Assembly (NCBI RefSeq): GCF_000423725.1
Contig: NZ_AUIN01000013.1
Location: forward strand, 62,001-126,000
Direction: 5' to 3'
Length of the DNA stretch: 64,000 bases
Source: Streptococcus devriesei DSM 19639
Lineage (GTDB): Bacteria > Bacillota > Bacilli > Lactobacillales > Streptococcaceae
In this document: positions 56,782 through 64,000 of the stretch, in pieces
Numbering within the stretch: the first letter of the stretch is position 1
Layout: the number at the start of each line of letters is the position of its first letter
The notes under the pieces: generated by a model
Database searches by the model: none
The model's input: only the letters and a program-made list of their open reading frames with translations
Told to the model about the DNA's origin: nothing
Translations under genes and position numbers: made by a program

Positions 56782-57893
56782 TTGCCAGCTATCATCGTCC
56801 AACAACTGCTCATATTAACTTAGACAACATTGCCTTTAATATCAAACAGGTGCAAAGCCATATCAAGAAAGATATTAAAACCTTTGCGGTTGTCAAGGCT
56901 AACGCTTACGGCCACGGTGCTGTGCAGGTGGCTCAAGCTATTCAAAATCAGGTAGATGGCTTTTGTGTATCCAATTTAGATGAGGCTTTGGAGCTGCGTC
57001 AGGCCGGTTTGAAAGATTTCATTCTGATTTTAGGCGTTATTTTGCCAGATGAAATCGTTCTGGCTAAACGAGAAGGAATTACTATTACGGTAGCTGATCG
57101 CGAGTGGCTGCAGGAAGCTAGGGCTAAAAAGATTGATTTACAAGGGCTGTCGGTGCATATTAAAGTCGACTCCGGCATGGGTAGAATCGGTGTCAGAAGC
57201 TTGGCAGAAGCGAATCAGCTTATTGCTGGTTTGCAGGAAGCGGGCGCTTTGGTTGGAGGCATTTTTACCCATTTTGCGACAGCTGACGAAGCTTCCGCTG
57301 TCAAATTTGATCAGCAGCTGCAAACCTTTGAGGAAATTGTTGAAGGGCTGGACAGCAGGCCTCCCCTTGTCCATGCCTCCAATTCGGCTGCCAGCATTTG
57401 GCACAGCACTACCGTGATGAGTGCTGTTCGCCTGGGAATTGTAATGTACGGTCTGAATCCAAGCGGTCAAGCACTTGAGCTGCCCTATCCGCTCAAACCT
57501 GCGCTAGAATTGACATCGCTTTTGGTTCAAGTGAAAGAGGTCAATGCCGGAGACACTATCGGTTATGGCGCCACCTATACGGCTCATCAAAATGAAGTGA
57601 TTGGTACAGTGCCTATCGGTTATGCCGATGGCTGGACAAGAGACCTTCAAGGTTTTAACGTTCTGATAGATGGCGAGTATTGTGAAATTGTCGGACGTGT
57701 GTCTATGGACCAAATTACAGTACGTCTGCCTAAAGCCTATCCTTTAGGTACAAAGGTCACGCTGATTGGTCAAGATGGCGGTCAGGCTATTTCAGCGACT
57801 GATGTTGCTGACAAAAAAGGAACTATTAATTATGAGGTTCTCTGCTTAATCAGTGACCGTGTCCCCAGAAAATACAACGATACCGACAATTAG
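56778..57893 (+). CDS. alr: Alanine racemase
   Basis: A 371-residue PLP enzyme making D-alanine for peptidoglycan. The PLP Lys is in [11 protein letters not shown] (about 36-46), and the catalytic Tyr in IGYGATY (about 260-266). The N-terminal TIM barrel and C-terminal beta domain have the usual length. It starts inside acpS and has an AGGAGGAAG ribosome site. A terminator lies downstream. Confidence 0.97.
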   Translation: MIASYHRPTTAHINLDNIAFNIKQVQSHIKKDIKTFAVVKANAYGHGAVQVAQAIQNQVDGFCVSNLDEALELRQAGLKDFILILGVILPDEIVLAKREGITITVADREWLQEARAKKIDLQGLSVHIKVDSGMGRIGVRSLAEANQLIAGLQEAGALVGGIFTHFATADEASAVKFDQQLQTFEEIVEGLDSRPPLVHASNSAASIWHSTTVMSAVRLGIVMYGLNPSGQALELPYPLKPALELTSLLVQVKEVNAGDTIGYGATYTAHQNEVIGTVPIGYADGWTRDLQGFNVLIDGEYCEIVGRVSMDQITVRLPKAYPLGTKVTLIGQDGGQAISATDVADKKGTINYEVLCLISDRVPRKYNDTDN

Positions 57894-57929
57894 CTTTGTC
57901 TAATTGCTTGATGGCAAGCGTTACACAAT

Positions 57930-57986
57930 AAAAAAGCTTGGGAGTAGGCATGCGCTGTGCAGTCATGCAGATGCTCCTGCTTTTTT
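57930..57986 (+). terminator. Terminator between alr and recG
   Basis: AAAAAGC...GGAGTAGGCATG and CATGC...GCTCC...GCTTTTTT, a long hairpin with internal bulges and T6. Confidence 0.7.
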
Positions 57987-58070
57987 ATGTCTTATCAAAG
58001 AGTTGCCTTGTGTCTGTCGAAAGTCGGCTGCTTTTGTTATAATAGTAAAAAAGTTATTGAAAGGGTGCTT

Positions 58071-60086
58071 ATGGACTTACAATCATCAATTGCAGTTTTA
58101 AAGGGTTTAGGTCCTAAGTCTGCAGAAAAATTTCATAAATTAGGCATTTATACCATCGAAGATCTGCTGCTTTATTATCCTTTCCGTTATGAAGATTTTA
58201 AGGCAAAATCTGTTTTTGACCTGCTGGACGGTGAAAAAGCAGTTGTCACAGGAACGGCAGTCACCCCGCCAAACGTTCAGTATTATGGCTTTAAGCGCAA
58301 CCGCCTATCTTTTAAAATCAAGCAGGGAGAAGCGATTATTGCTGTTTCCTTTTTCAATCAGCCCTACTTGCAGGATAAGGTAGAAGTCAATCAAAAATTG
58401 GCTGTCTTTGGCAAATGGAATCAGGCCAAGTCTTCTCTGACAGGGATTAAAATTTTAGCTCAAGCAGCTGATGACATGCAGCCTGTTTACCATGTTGCTC
58501 AGGGCGTATCACAGGCTGCCTTGGTGAAGGCTATCAGATCGGCTTTTGACTCAGGCTATGCAGACGGCCTGCCTGAAAATCTTCCTCAGGTTTTGCTGGA
58601 TAAGTACCGTCTATTGGATAGAAAGACAGCTGCGCGAGCCATGCATTTTCCCAAAGATTTGGCAGAGTACCGTCAGGCCCTTCGGCGCATTAAATTTGAA
58701 GAGCTGTTCTATTTTCAAGTGAATCTGCAGATTTTAAAAGCCAGCAATAAGGCCGAGTCAAATGGCTTAGCCATTGCCTATGACAAAGATAAGCTGGCAA
58801 TGAAAATTGCGGCGCTGCCTTTTCCTTTGACAGATGCTCAAAAGCGCAGTTTGGAAGAGATACTGACAGATATGGCATCCGGTGCCCATATGAACCGTCT
58901 TTTGCAAGGAGATGTGGGTTCCGGTAAAACGGTTGTTGCAGGTCTTGCCATGTATGCAGCCTATACGGCCGGTATGCAGTCTGCCCTGATGGTGCCAACT
59001 GAAATTCTAGCAGAACAGCATTACGACAGTCTGTGCGCTTTGTTTCCAGACTTATCTATTGCTCTTTTGACCTCGGGTATGAAGGCTGCTGTCAAACGCT
59101 CAGCGCTTGCGGCCATTGCAGATGGTTCTGTTGACATGATTGTCGGGACACACGCCTTAATTCAAGAAGGGGTTGATTATCATAAGCTAGGTTTGGTTAT
59201 TACCGATGAGCAGCACCGATTTGGAGTAAAGCAAAGGCGTCTTTTCCGCGAAAAAGGAGAGAATCCTGATGTTCTCATGATGACTGCAACACCTATCCCA
59301 AGAACCTTAGCCATCACCGCTTTTGGGGAAATGGACGTTTCTGTTATTGACGAAATGCCAAAAGGCCGCAAACCGATTAAAACGCGTTGGGTCAAGCACG
59401 AGCAGCTGGATCAGGTTTTGTCTTGGGTCAAAGATCAGATTAAAAACGGCGCACAGATTTATGTCGTTTCTCCCTTGATTGAAGAATCTGAAAGTCTTGA
59501 TTTAAAAAATGCCAGTGCCTTAGAAAAAGAATTAAAAGATTATTTTGCGGACAGTGCAGCTGTTGCTTTGATGCATGGCCGCATGAAAAATGACGAAAAA
59601 GAAGCGATTATGCAGGCCTTTAAAAAGGGAGCGGTTGATATTTTAGTATCGACAACGGTCATCGAAGTCGGTGTCAATGTTCCCAATGCCACCATCATGA
59701 TCATTATGGATGCCGATCGCTTTGGGCTCAGTCAGCTGCACCAGCTGCGCGGGCGTGTCGGCCGCGGGGATAAACAGTCTTATGCTATTTTAGTAGCCAA
59801 TCCCAAAACAGATGCCGGCCGGGATCGCATGCGGATTATGACTGAAACGACAGACGGCTTTCTCTTGGCTGAGGAAGATTTAAAAATGCGCGGTTCCGGT
59901 GAGATTTTTGGAACCCGTCAGTCAGGTATTCCGGAGTTTCAGGTGGCCGATATTGTGGAAGATTATCCCATTTTGGAGGAAGCCAGAAAGGTTGCGGCAC
60001 AAATTGTCGCTGCTAAAGATTGGCAAAAAGATCAAAGATGGAGTCTGCTGGTTCAAAATCTAAAAAAGAAAGAAATTCTTGACTGA
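58071..60086 (+). CDS. recG: ATP-dependent DNA helicase RecG
   Basis: A 671-residue RecG that reverses stalled forks and processes Holliday junctions. The N-terminal wedge/OB domain (about 55-150) is followed by SF2 helicase motifs: Walker A LLQGDVGSGKT (about 280), DEQH box ITDEQHRFG (about 378) and QLRGRVGRG in motif VI. The ATG at 58071 follows GAAAGGGTG and a TATAAT near 58038; upstream in-frame ATGs overlap the terminator and are rejected. Confidence 0.97.
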   Translation: MDLQSSIAVLKGLGPKSAEKFHKLGIYTIEDLLLYYPFRYEDFKAKSVFDLLDGEKAVVTGTAVTPPNVQYYGFKRNRLSFKIKQGEAIIAVSFFNQPYLQDKVEVNQKLAVFGKWNQAKSSLTGIKILAQAADDMQPVYHVAQGVSQAALVKAIRSAFDSGYADGLPENLPQVLLDKYRLLDRKTAARAMHFPKDLAEYRQALRRIKFEELFYFQVNLQILKASNKAESNGLAIAYDKDKLAMKIAALPFPLTDAQKRSLEEILTDMASGAHMNRLLQGDVGSGKTVVAGLAMYAAYTAGMQSALMVPTEILAEQHYDSLCALFPDLSIALLTSGMKAAVKRSALAAIADGSVDMIVGTHALIQEGVDYHKLGLVITDEQHRFGVKQRRLFREKGENPDVLMMTATPIPRTLAITAFGEMDVSVIDEMPKGRKPIKTRWVKHEQLDQVLSWVKDQIKNGAQIYVVSPLIEESESLDLKNASALEKELKDYFADSAAVALMHGRMKNDEKEAIMQAFKKGAVDILVSTTVIEVGVNVPNATIMIIMDADRFGLSQLHQLRGRVGRGDKQSYAILVANPKTDAGRDRMRIMTETTDGFLLAEEDLKMRGSGEIFGTRQSGIPEFQVADIVEDYPILEEARKVAAQIVAAKDWQKDQRWSLLVQNLKKKEILD

Positions 60087-60295
60087 GGGTTAGACCGTAT
60101 CTTTTTGCAAGCCTTATTATTAAAAAGCAAGTAAATTTCATATTTTCAAAGGCTCAAAACTGCAGGGAAGACTGCCAAATGCACTTTGTTTTCGTCTAGA
60201 CCTGTCTTTGCTGTGTGAGTAAAACTTTCAGGCTTTGCCATGGGGCTGGGACAAAAGTCTTTCCTCCTTTAACTATTTAAGATATAGCAGTTTGA
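60087..60295. other. Intergenic region after recG
   Basis: No gene was seen. No clear terminator follows recG. GGGGCTGGGACAAAAGTC near 60243 resembles the start of the GTGGGAC-type element further on. Confidence 0.4.
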
Positions 60296-60389
60296 CGCAG
60301 TGGTTGGGAGTAAGACTTGTCGATTTAGCCGACTTAGTCTTACCCCTGCACAGTTCATTAGGTGCTTTAGCACCAATGAACCACTGCTG
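60296..60389 (+). repeat. Structured intergenic repeat, copy 2
   Basis: It matches the complement of 40752-40845 over about 90 bases. The central stem is GTCG/CGAC here against GTTG/CAAC there, a paired substitution. AGGTGCT/AGCACCT is the second stem. Confidence 0.85.
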
Positions 60390-60395
60390 ATTGGA

Positions 60396-60454
60396 GGTGG
60401 GACGACAAAATCGAAATCGTAATGACATTACGATTTACCGATTTTTGTCCCACT
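60396..60454. repeat. GTGGGAC long hairpin
   Basis: GTGGGACGACAAAATCG and CGATTTTTGTCCCAC with an inner AAATCGTAATG/CATTACGATTT stem. It adjoins repeat copy 2; the equivalent position next to copy 1 has a GTGGGAA hairpin. Confidence 0.7.
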
Positions 60455-60467
60455 CTCTTATCTTTGT

Positions 60468-60496
60468 GAGCAAACGCTTACATAAAATGCTATAAT
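60468..60496 (+). promoter_or_regulatory. Aldo/keto reductase promoter with cre
   Basis: Extended -10 TGC-TATAAT (TATAAT 60491-60496). A cre on the minus strand (60468-60483, 14 of 16 matches) covers the -35 region. Confidence 0.6.
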
Positions 60497-60524
60497 AAAG
60501 ACAAATGAAAAAAGGAGACAGGCT

Positions 60525-61439
60525 ATGTTACAAAAGATTGGACAGACAAATGTGGTTGGCTCACGTATTGCTCTGGGCTGCATGCGTATGGCAGCGCTGG
60601 AAGTAAAGGATGCCGAGCATGTTATTGGTGCGGCTCTTGAACAGGGCATAAACTTTTTTGACCATGCTGATATTTATGGCGGCGGCGAATCTGAAAAACG
60701 TTTTGCAGCAGCTGCTAAAAACTTGGGCCTTGAGCGGGAACAGCTGATTTTGCAGTCAAAATGCGGTATTCAAAAAGGTTATTTTGATTTTTCCAAGGAA
60801 CATATTTTAACTTCTGTAGATGGGATTTTACAGCGTTTAAATACGGATTATCTGGATTTCCTGCTGCTGCACCGGCCGGATGTTCTCATGGAACCGGACG
60901 ATGTAGCAGAAGCTTTTACCCAGCTGAAAAAGGCTGGCAAGGTCAAGCATTTTGGTGTCAGCAATCAAAACCGCTACCAAATGGAACTGCTGGCTGCTTA
61001 TTTAGACGAGCCCTTGGCTGTCAATCAGCTGCAGCTGTCCCCTGCTCATACGCCGCTCTTTGATGCAGGTCTGAATGTCAATATGAAAAACAGCGCAGCG
61101 ATTGACCGTGACAGCGGAACGGTTGATTACTGCCGTCTGCATCAGATTACAATTCAGGCATGGTCTCCTTTCCAAATCGATCTGGCCAGCGGTTTGTTTT
61201 CAGAAAGTCCTGACTATCAGGATCTCAATCTGACGATTGCCAAATATGCTCAGCAATACGGCGTTTCTGCCGAAGCAATCGTCATTGCCTGGATACTGCG
61301 CCATCCGGCTAAAATGCAGGCTGTTATTGGCTCTATGAATCCTAAGCGTATTGCAAAAATTGCTGCTGCCCATGAGGTAAATCTAACCCGTCCGGAATGG
61401 TATGATATCTACCTCAGCGCCGGCAACAGTCTGCCTTAA
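60525..61439 (+). CDS. Aldo/keto reductase
   Basis: A 304-residue NADPH-dependent aldo/keto reductase, closest in style to the YdhF-like group. Catalytic residues are visible: Asp and Tyr in NFFDHADIYGGGESE (about 41-55), Lys in LQSKCGI and His in LLLHRPD. The NADPH-binding C-terminal end is IGSMNPKRIAKIAAAHE. It is monocistronic with an AAAGGAG ribosome site; a cre lies in its promoter. The substrate is unknown. Confidence 0.93.
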   Translation: MLQKIGQTNVVGSRIALGCMRMAALEVKDAEHVIGAALEQGINFFDHADIYGGGESEKRFAAAAKNLGLEREQLILQSKCGIQKGYFDFSKEHILTSVDGILQRLNTDYLDFLLLHRPDVLMEPDDVAEAFTQLKKAGKVKHFGVSNQNRYQMELLAAYLDEPLAVNQLQLSPAHTPLFDAGLNVNMKNSAAIDRDSGTVDYCRLHQITIQAWSPFQIDLASGLFSESPDYQDLNLTIAKYAQQYGVSAEAIVIAWILRHPAKMQAVIGSMNPKRIAKIAAAHEVNLTRPEWYDIYLSAGNSLP

Positions 61440-61532
61440 GGGCAAGAATTTTAGCCAAGGGAGCCTGTACCCTGAAGGATTGTTAAAAATCCAGAAGAGC
61501 AGAAGCTGTCGGCGGTTATAATATGAATCTAT

Positions 61533-61582
61533 AAAAAATCCCTTTAAGCCGAAATGCTAGGATTCAGCTTAAAGGGATTTAT
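61533..61582. terminator. Bidirectional terminator between convergent genes
   Basis: AAATCCCTTTAAGC and GCTTAAAGGGATTT form a perfect 14-bp stem around 17 bases, with an A tract on the left and a T-rich right side. It serves the aldo/keto reductase gene and the ansA unit. Confidence 0.9.
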
Positions 61583-61615
61583 GCTTTATTATTTTTATAA
61601 ATATGCATGGCTGCT

Positions 61616-61768
61616 TTACTTTTTAAGACAGCCTTTGATAAAGGTGCCCAGCAAAATTGTTCCGCAGACAGCGAGCACAGTCGTTAAGATTTGTTTGTCT
61701 GAGATTTCCAGTGAGTAGCTGAAATCTTTTTGTTTAGGCTTATCTGATGCAGTAATCTTTAGTTTCAT
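61616..61768 (-). CDS. Small single-pass membrane protein, 50 residues, after ansA
   Basis: The ORF runs leftward from ATG at 61768 to TAA at 61616, with a strong GGAGGA ribosome site 6 bases upstream. The product starts MKLKITASDKPKQKDFSYSL and has one hydrophobic segment (about residues 27-45, TTVLAVCGTILLGTFI). It ends KGCLKK. It lies 26 bases downstream of the asparaginase gene on the same strand and before a shared terminator, so it is almost surely co-transcribed. No family was recognised; nothing marks it as a toxin beyond its size and shape. Confidence 0.6.
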   Translation of the reverse strand: MKLKITASDKPKQKDFSYSLEISDKQILTTVLAVCGTILLGTFIKGCLKK

Positions 61769-61794
61769 GAGTTCCTCCAAATTTATTATCCTTA

Positions 61795-62754
61795 TTATCC
61801 TTCAATATATTCCTTGAGTTCTTGACCTTTAAGTCCGGCATTGAGAGCAATCAGAAGTTTGAGACGAGCCTTCTGGCTGTTTAATTCTTTGACAAACATC
61901 ACTCCGGCTTCTTGGAGCTTAACGCCGCCGCCTTCATAGGCATAGACAGGTTCTGCGATGCCGTTAAAGCAGCGAGAGACCAAGGCTACAGGAATACCTT
62001 GGCTGATTAAGGTCACAATGCTTTGCGCTGCCTCAGGCGGCAGATTGCCGGCCCCGAGCGCTTCAACGACTAAGCCGTCAATAGTGTCCGGCTGCAAACT
62101 GCTTAAAAACCAATTTCCCATACCGGCATAGGCCTTGATAATAGGAACGGTTCCTTCCAAGGTTTCCAAGCGGAAACGAACCCGCGGTTCAGCTGTTTTG
62201 AAAAAGAGAATATCGTCTTTCATGATAATTCCAAGAGGGCCGTGTGTCGGTGTCTGAAAGGTTGAAACATTGGTTGTATGGGTCTTGGTGACATACTTAG
62301 CGGCATGGATTTCATCGTTCATAACCACGAGAACCCCTTTGTCGGCTGCCTTATCATGACTGGCAACCCGCAGGGCAGACAGATAATTATAGATACCATC
62401 GCTGCCCAGCTCGTTGGAAGACCGCATGGCACCGGTCAAGACAATGGGAATAGCAGGCAGCAGCATGGTATCAAGAAAATAAGCAGTCTCTTCTAAAGTA
62501 TCTGTTCCGTGTGTAATGACAACACCATCATAGGAACCGGCTGTTTCACGAATTTTTTGTGCTAACAGCAGCATGTGTTCAACCTTGATATGAGGACTGG
62601 GCAAGTTGAAAAAATCAATTGATTCAATCTGGATATCATCCAGCGTAAAACCGACGTTTTTCATAGGATTTTCCTTATCCGGGACAATCTTGCCGCTTTC
62701 ATCGGTATGCATGGAAATGGTTCCGCCTGTATGCAAAACAAGTATTTTTTTCAT
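61795..62754 (-). CDS. ansA: L-asparaginase
   Basis: A 319-residue asparaginase that hydrolyses asparagine to aspartate and ammonia. The first catalytic Thr is in LHTGGTISM (about 6-14) and the second Thr-Asp in THGTDTLEET (about 84-93). There is no signal peptide, so it is cytoplasmic (type I-like). The start is the ATG at 62754, giving MKKILVLHTGG; an upstream in-frame ATG at 62799 overlaps the probable -10 (TGT-TAAAAT). It is followed by a 50-residue membrane peptide gene. Confidence 0.93.
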   Translation of the reverse strand: MKKILVLHTGGTISMHTDESGKIVPDKENPMKNVGFTLDDIQIESIDFFNLPSPHIKVEHMLLLAQKIRETAGSYDGVVITHGTDTLEETAYFLDTMLLPAIPIVLTGAMRSSNELGSDGIYNYLSALRVASHDKAADKGVLVVMNDEIHAAKYVTKTHTTNVSTFQTPTHGPLGIIMKDDILFFKTAEPRVRFRLETLEGTVPIIKAYAGMGNWFLSSLQPDTIDGLVVEALGAGNLPPEAAQSIVTLISQGIPVALVSRCFNGIAEPVYAYEGGGVKLQEAGVMFVKELNSQKARLKLLIALNAGLKGQELKEYIEG

Positions 62755-62826
62755 CGTTTTTAAAATTCTTTCAAATTGTGTTATACTATATTTTAACATA
62801 ATTTAAAGGAAATAAAAGGTGATACC

Positions 62827-64000
62827 GTGGCAATCAGAGCAGTTTTTTTCGATATTGACGGCACTTTGCTCAATGATCGCAAGCATGTTCAGAAATCTAC
62901 CCAGCAGGCAATTAAAAATATGAAAAAACAAGGCATCCTTGTTGGTGTGGCGACCGGCAGAGGGCCTGCTTTTGTTGCACCTTTTATGGAAAATTTGGGT
63001 CTGGATTTTGCCATTACCTATAACGGTCAGTATATTTTTACACGCGACCGTGTTTTATACCAGAATCAGCTGCCCAAATCAACTGTTTACCGTGTTATTA
63101 AATATGCCAGTGAACAGCGCCGTGAGATTTCTCTGGGGACGAGTTCCGGGCTTGTGGGGTCAAATATCATCAATATGGGAACCAGCCGCTTTGGCCAATG
63201 GGTCAGCCGGATTATTCCTAAAGGGTGGACCAGAACAGTAACCAGAAGTTTTAAGCATATTATTCGTCGGGTGAAACCTCAGAATCTGGCTAGCTTAATG
63301 ACCATCATGCGCCAGCCGATTTTTCAGATCGTTTTAGTGGCAACCAAGGAACAAAGCAAGGTTATTGCTGAAAAATTTCCGCATTTGACCATTACCCGCA
63401 GCAGCCCCTACTCGGCTGACTTGATTTCTAAGGGAATGTCTAAAATCAAGGGGATTGCCCGCGTTGCCAGAGAATTTGACATTGAAATGTCTGAGGTTAT
63501 GGCTTTCGGCGATTCGGACAATGACATCGAAATGCTGTCTGGTGTTGGTCTGGGCGTAGCTATGGGCAATGCCAGTGAGCAGATTAAAAAAATTGCCAGC
63601 TATACAACTGCCAGCAACAATGATGACGGGATTTCAAAAGCCCTGTCACATTTTGGCCTGATTCATCATAAAACAGCCAAAGTATTTTCAAGCAGTGACG
63701 ATAATTTCAATAAGGTCAAGGATTTCCATCAGCTGATGGACGGAGAAACCTGCGAAACGCCAAGAGTTTATGATATTATTGAGGGCGGACATCGCTCAGA
63801 TTTCAAAGCAGAAGAGCTGGTCGAATTTTTATACGCTGCCAGCAATGGCGACCAAGAAGCGTTTGCCCAGGCTGTCCGGCGGCTCCACCAAGCTGTTGAC
63901 AAGGCGGCTGATAAGGTCTTAGCCAAGCCGCATCCGGAAACACCGCTGGTCGGGCAGGTGGATGCTTTGACAGACCTGCTTTACTTTACCTACGGCTCCT
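62827..64000 (+). CDS. Cof-type HAD hydrolase with C-terminal MazG-like domain, 3' truncated by window edge
   Basis: It begins with GTG at 62827, behind AAAGG at 62815-62819, and stays open to the window end (391 codons). The N-terminal HAD-IIB phosphatase has FFDIDGTLL (motif I, about 8-16), VATGRG (motif II) and FGDSDNDIEML (motif IV). After about residue 285 a second, helical region starts (FNKVKDFHQLMDG, AEELVEFLYAAS, LTDLLYFTYG), which looks like a MazG/phosphoribosyl-ATP pyrophosphohydrolase-type fold. Substrates are likely phosphorylated or pyrophosphorylated nucleotides or sugars. The end is not seen. Confidence 0.85.
   Translation, partial: MAIRAVFFDIDGTLLNDRKHVQKSTQQAIKNMKKQGILVGVATGRGPAFVAPFMENLGLDFAITYNGQYIFTRDRVLYQNQLPKSTVYRVIKYASEQRREISLGTSSGLVGSNIINMGTSRFGQWVSRIIPKGWTRTVTRSFKHIIRRVKPQNLASLMTIMRQPIFQIVLVATKEQSKVIAEKFPHLTITRSSPYSADLISKGMSKIKGIARVAREFDIEMSEVMAFGDSDNDIEMLSGVGLGVAMGNASEQIKKIASYTTASNNDDGISKALSHFGLIHHKTAKVFSSSDDNFNKVKDFHQLMDGETCETPRVYDIIEGGHRSDFKAEELVEFLYAASNGDQEAFAQAVRRLHQAVDKAADKVLAKPHPETPLVGQVDALTDLLYFTYGS

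Noticed and set aside
57957..58070. Upstream start for recG
   Set aside because: It overlaps a terminator and promoter; ATG 58071 has a ribosome site and gives the normal length.
62939..63241. 100-codon ORF inside the HAD gene
   Set aside because: It is a shifted frame of the GTG-started HAD hydrolase, whose motifs are intact in the other frame.

Overview
This window is a chromosomal segment of a low-GC Gram-positive coccus. It is almost certainly a Streptococcus of the mutans group or a close relative. The reasons are gene content and order: an orphan CovR-type regulator, nrdR-dnaB-dnaI-der, the manLMN mannose PTS, mutS2-trxA, rpsF-ssb-rpsR next to an HdrRM-like pair, uvrA-pepP-comEB-efp-asp23-nusB, the divergent scrR-scrB/scrA locus with fructokinase and manA, then secA, two aroG genes, acpS, alr and recG. 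From memory this follows the order of S. mutans UA159. No rRNA, tRNA, IS element, prophage or CRISPR array was seen.

Layout. 1-7.1 kb: the end of htpX, a YceD-family gene, orphan covR, and the nrdR-dnaB-dnaI-der replication operon. 7.1-10.1 kb: an accessory stretch with a 54-residue membrane peptide, a lone CcpA-controlled glpK and decayed bacteriocin/immunity genes. In S. mutans the comCDE-mutacin island lies at this place. 10.1-17.3 kb: serS with its T-box, an acyltransferase, and manO with manLMN. 17.4-25.3 kb: recD2, lepB, rnhC, then zapA-cvpA, mutS2 and trxA. 25.3-28.1 kb: tandem structured repeats, mutY, and a transcription unit carrying only micro-ORFs. 28.1-39.1 kb: nitroreductase, rpsF-ssb-rpsR, an hdrRM-like pair, corA, uvrA, pepP, comEB, efp, asp23 and nusB. 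39.1-51.4 kb: a carbohydrate region with two GH32 enzymes, ScrR, sucrose EIIBCA, fructokinase, an inserted beta-glucoside cassette and manA. 51.6-64 kb: secA, two DAHP synthases, acpS-alr, recG, an aldo/keto reductase, asparaginase with a 50-residue membrane peptide, and a HAD hydrolase cut by the window end.

Common themes. Carbon catabolite control recurs: near-consensus cre sites lie in the promoters of glpK, manL, the micro-ORF unit, the second GH32 gene, scrA and the aldo/keto reductase. In three of them (manL, micro-ORF unit, GH32) the cre fills the -35/-10 spacer. A second theme is a promoter type in which an extended -10 (TGN plus hexamer) sits 6-9 bases before an ATG with no Shine-Dalgarno (mutS2, mutY, hdrR, rnhC, acyltransferase), which predicts leaderless mRNAs. 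A third theme is short structured intergenic repeats whose copies differ by pair-preserving changes.

The best candidate for something undescribed is the unit at 27.32-27.97 kb. It has a perfectly spaced promoter with an embedded cre, two tandem micro-ORFs with strong ribosome sites that both end in RYKNGD, a degenerate tail and a strong terminator.
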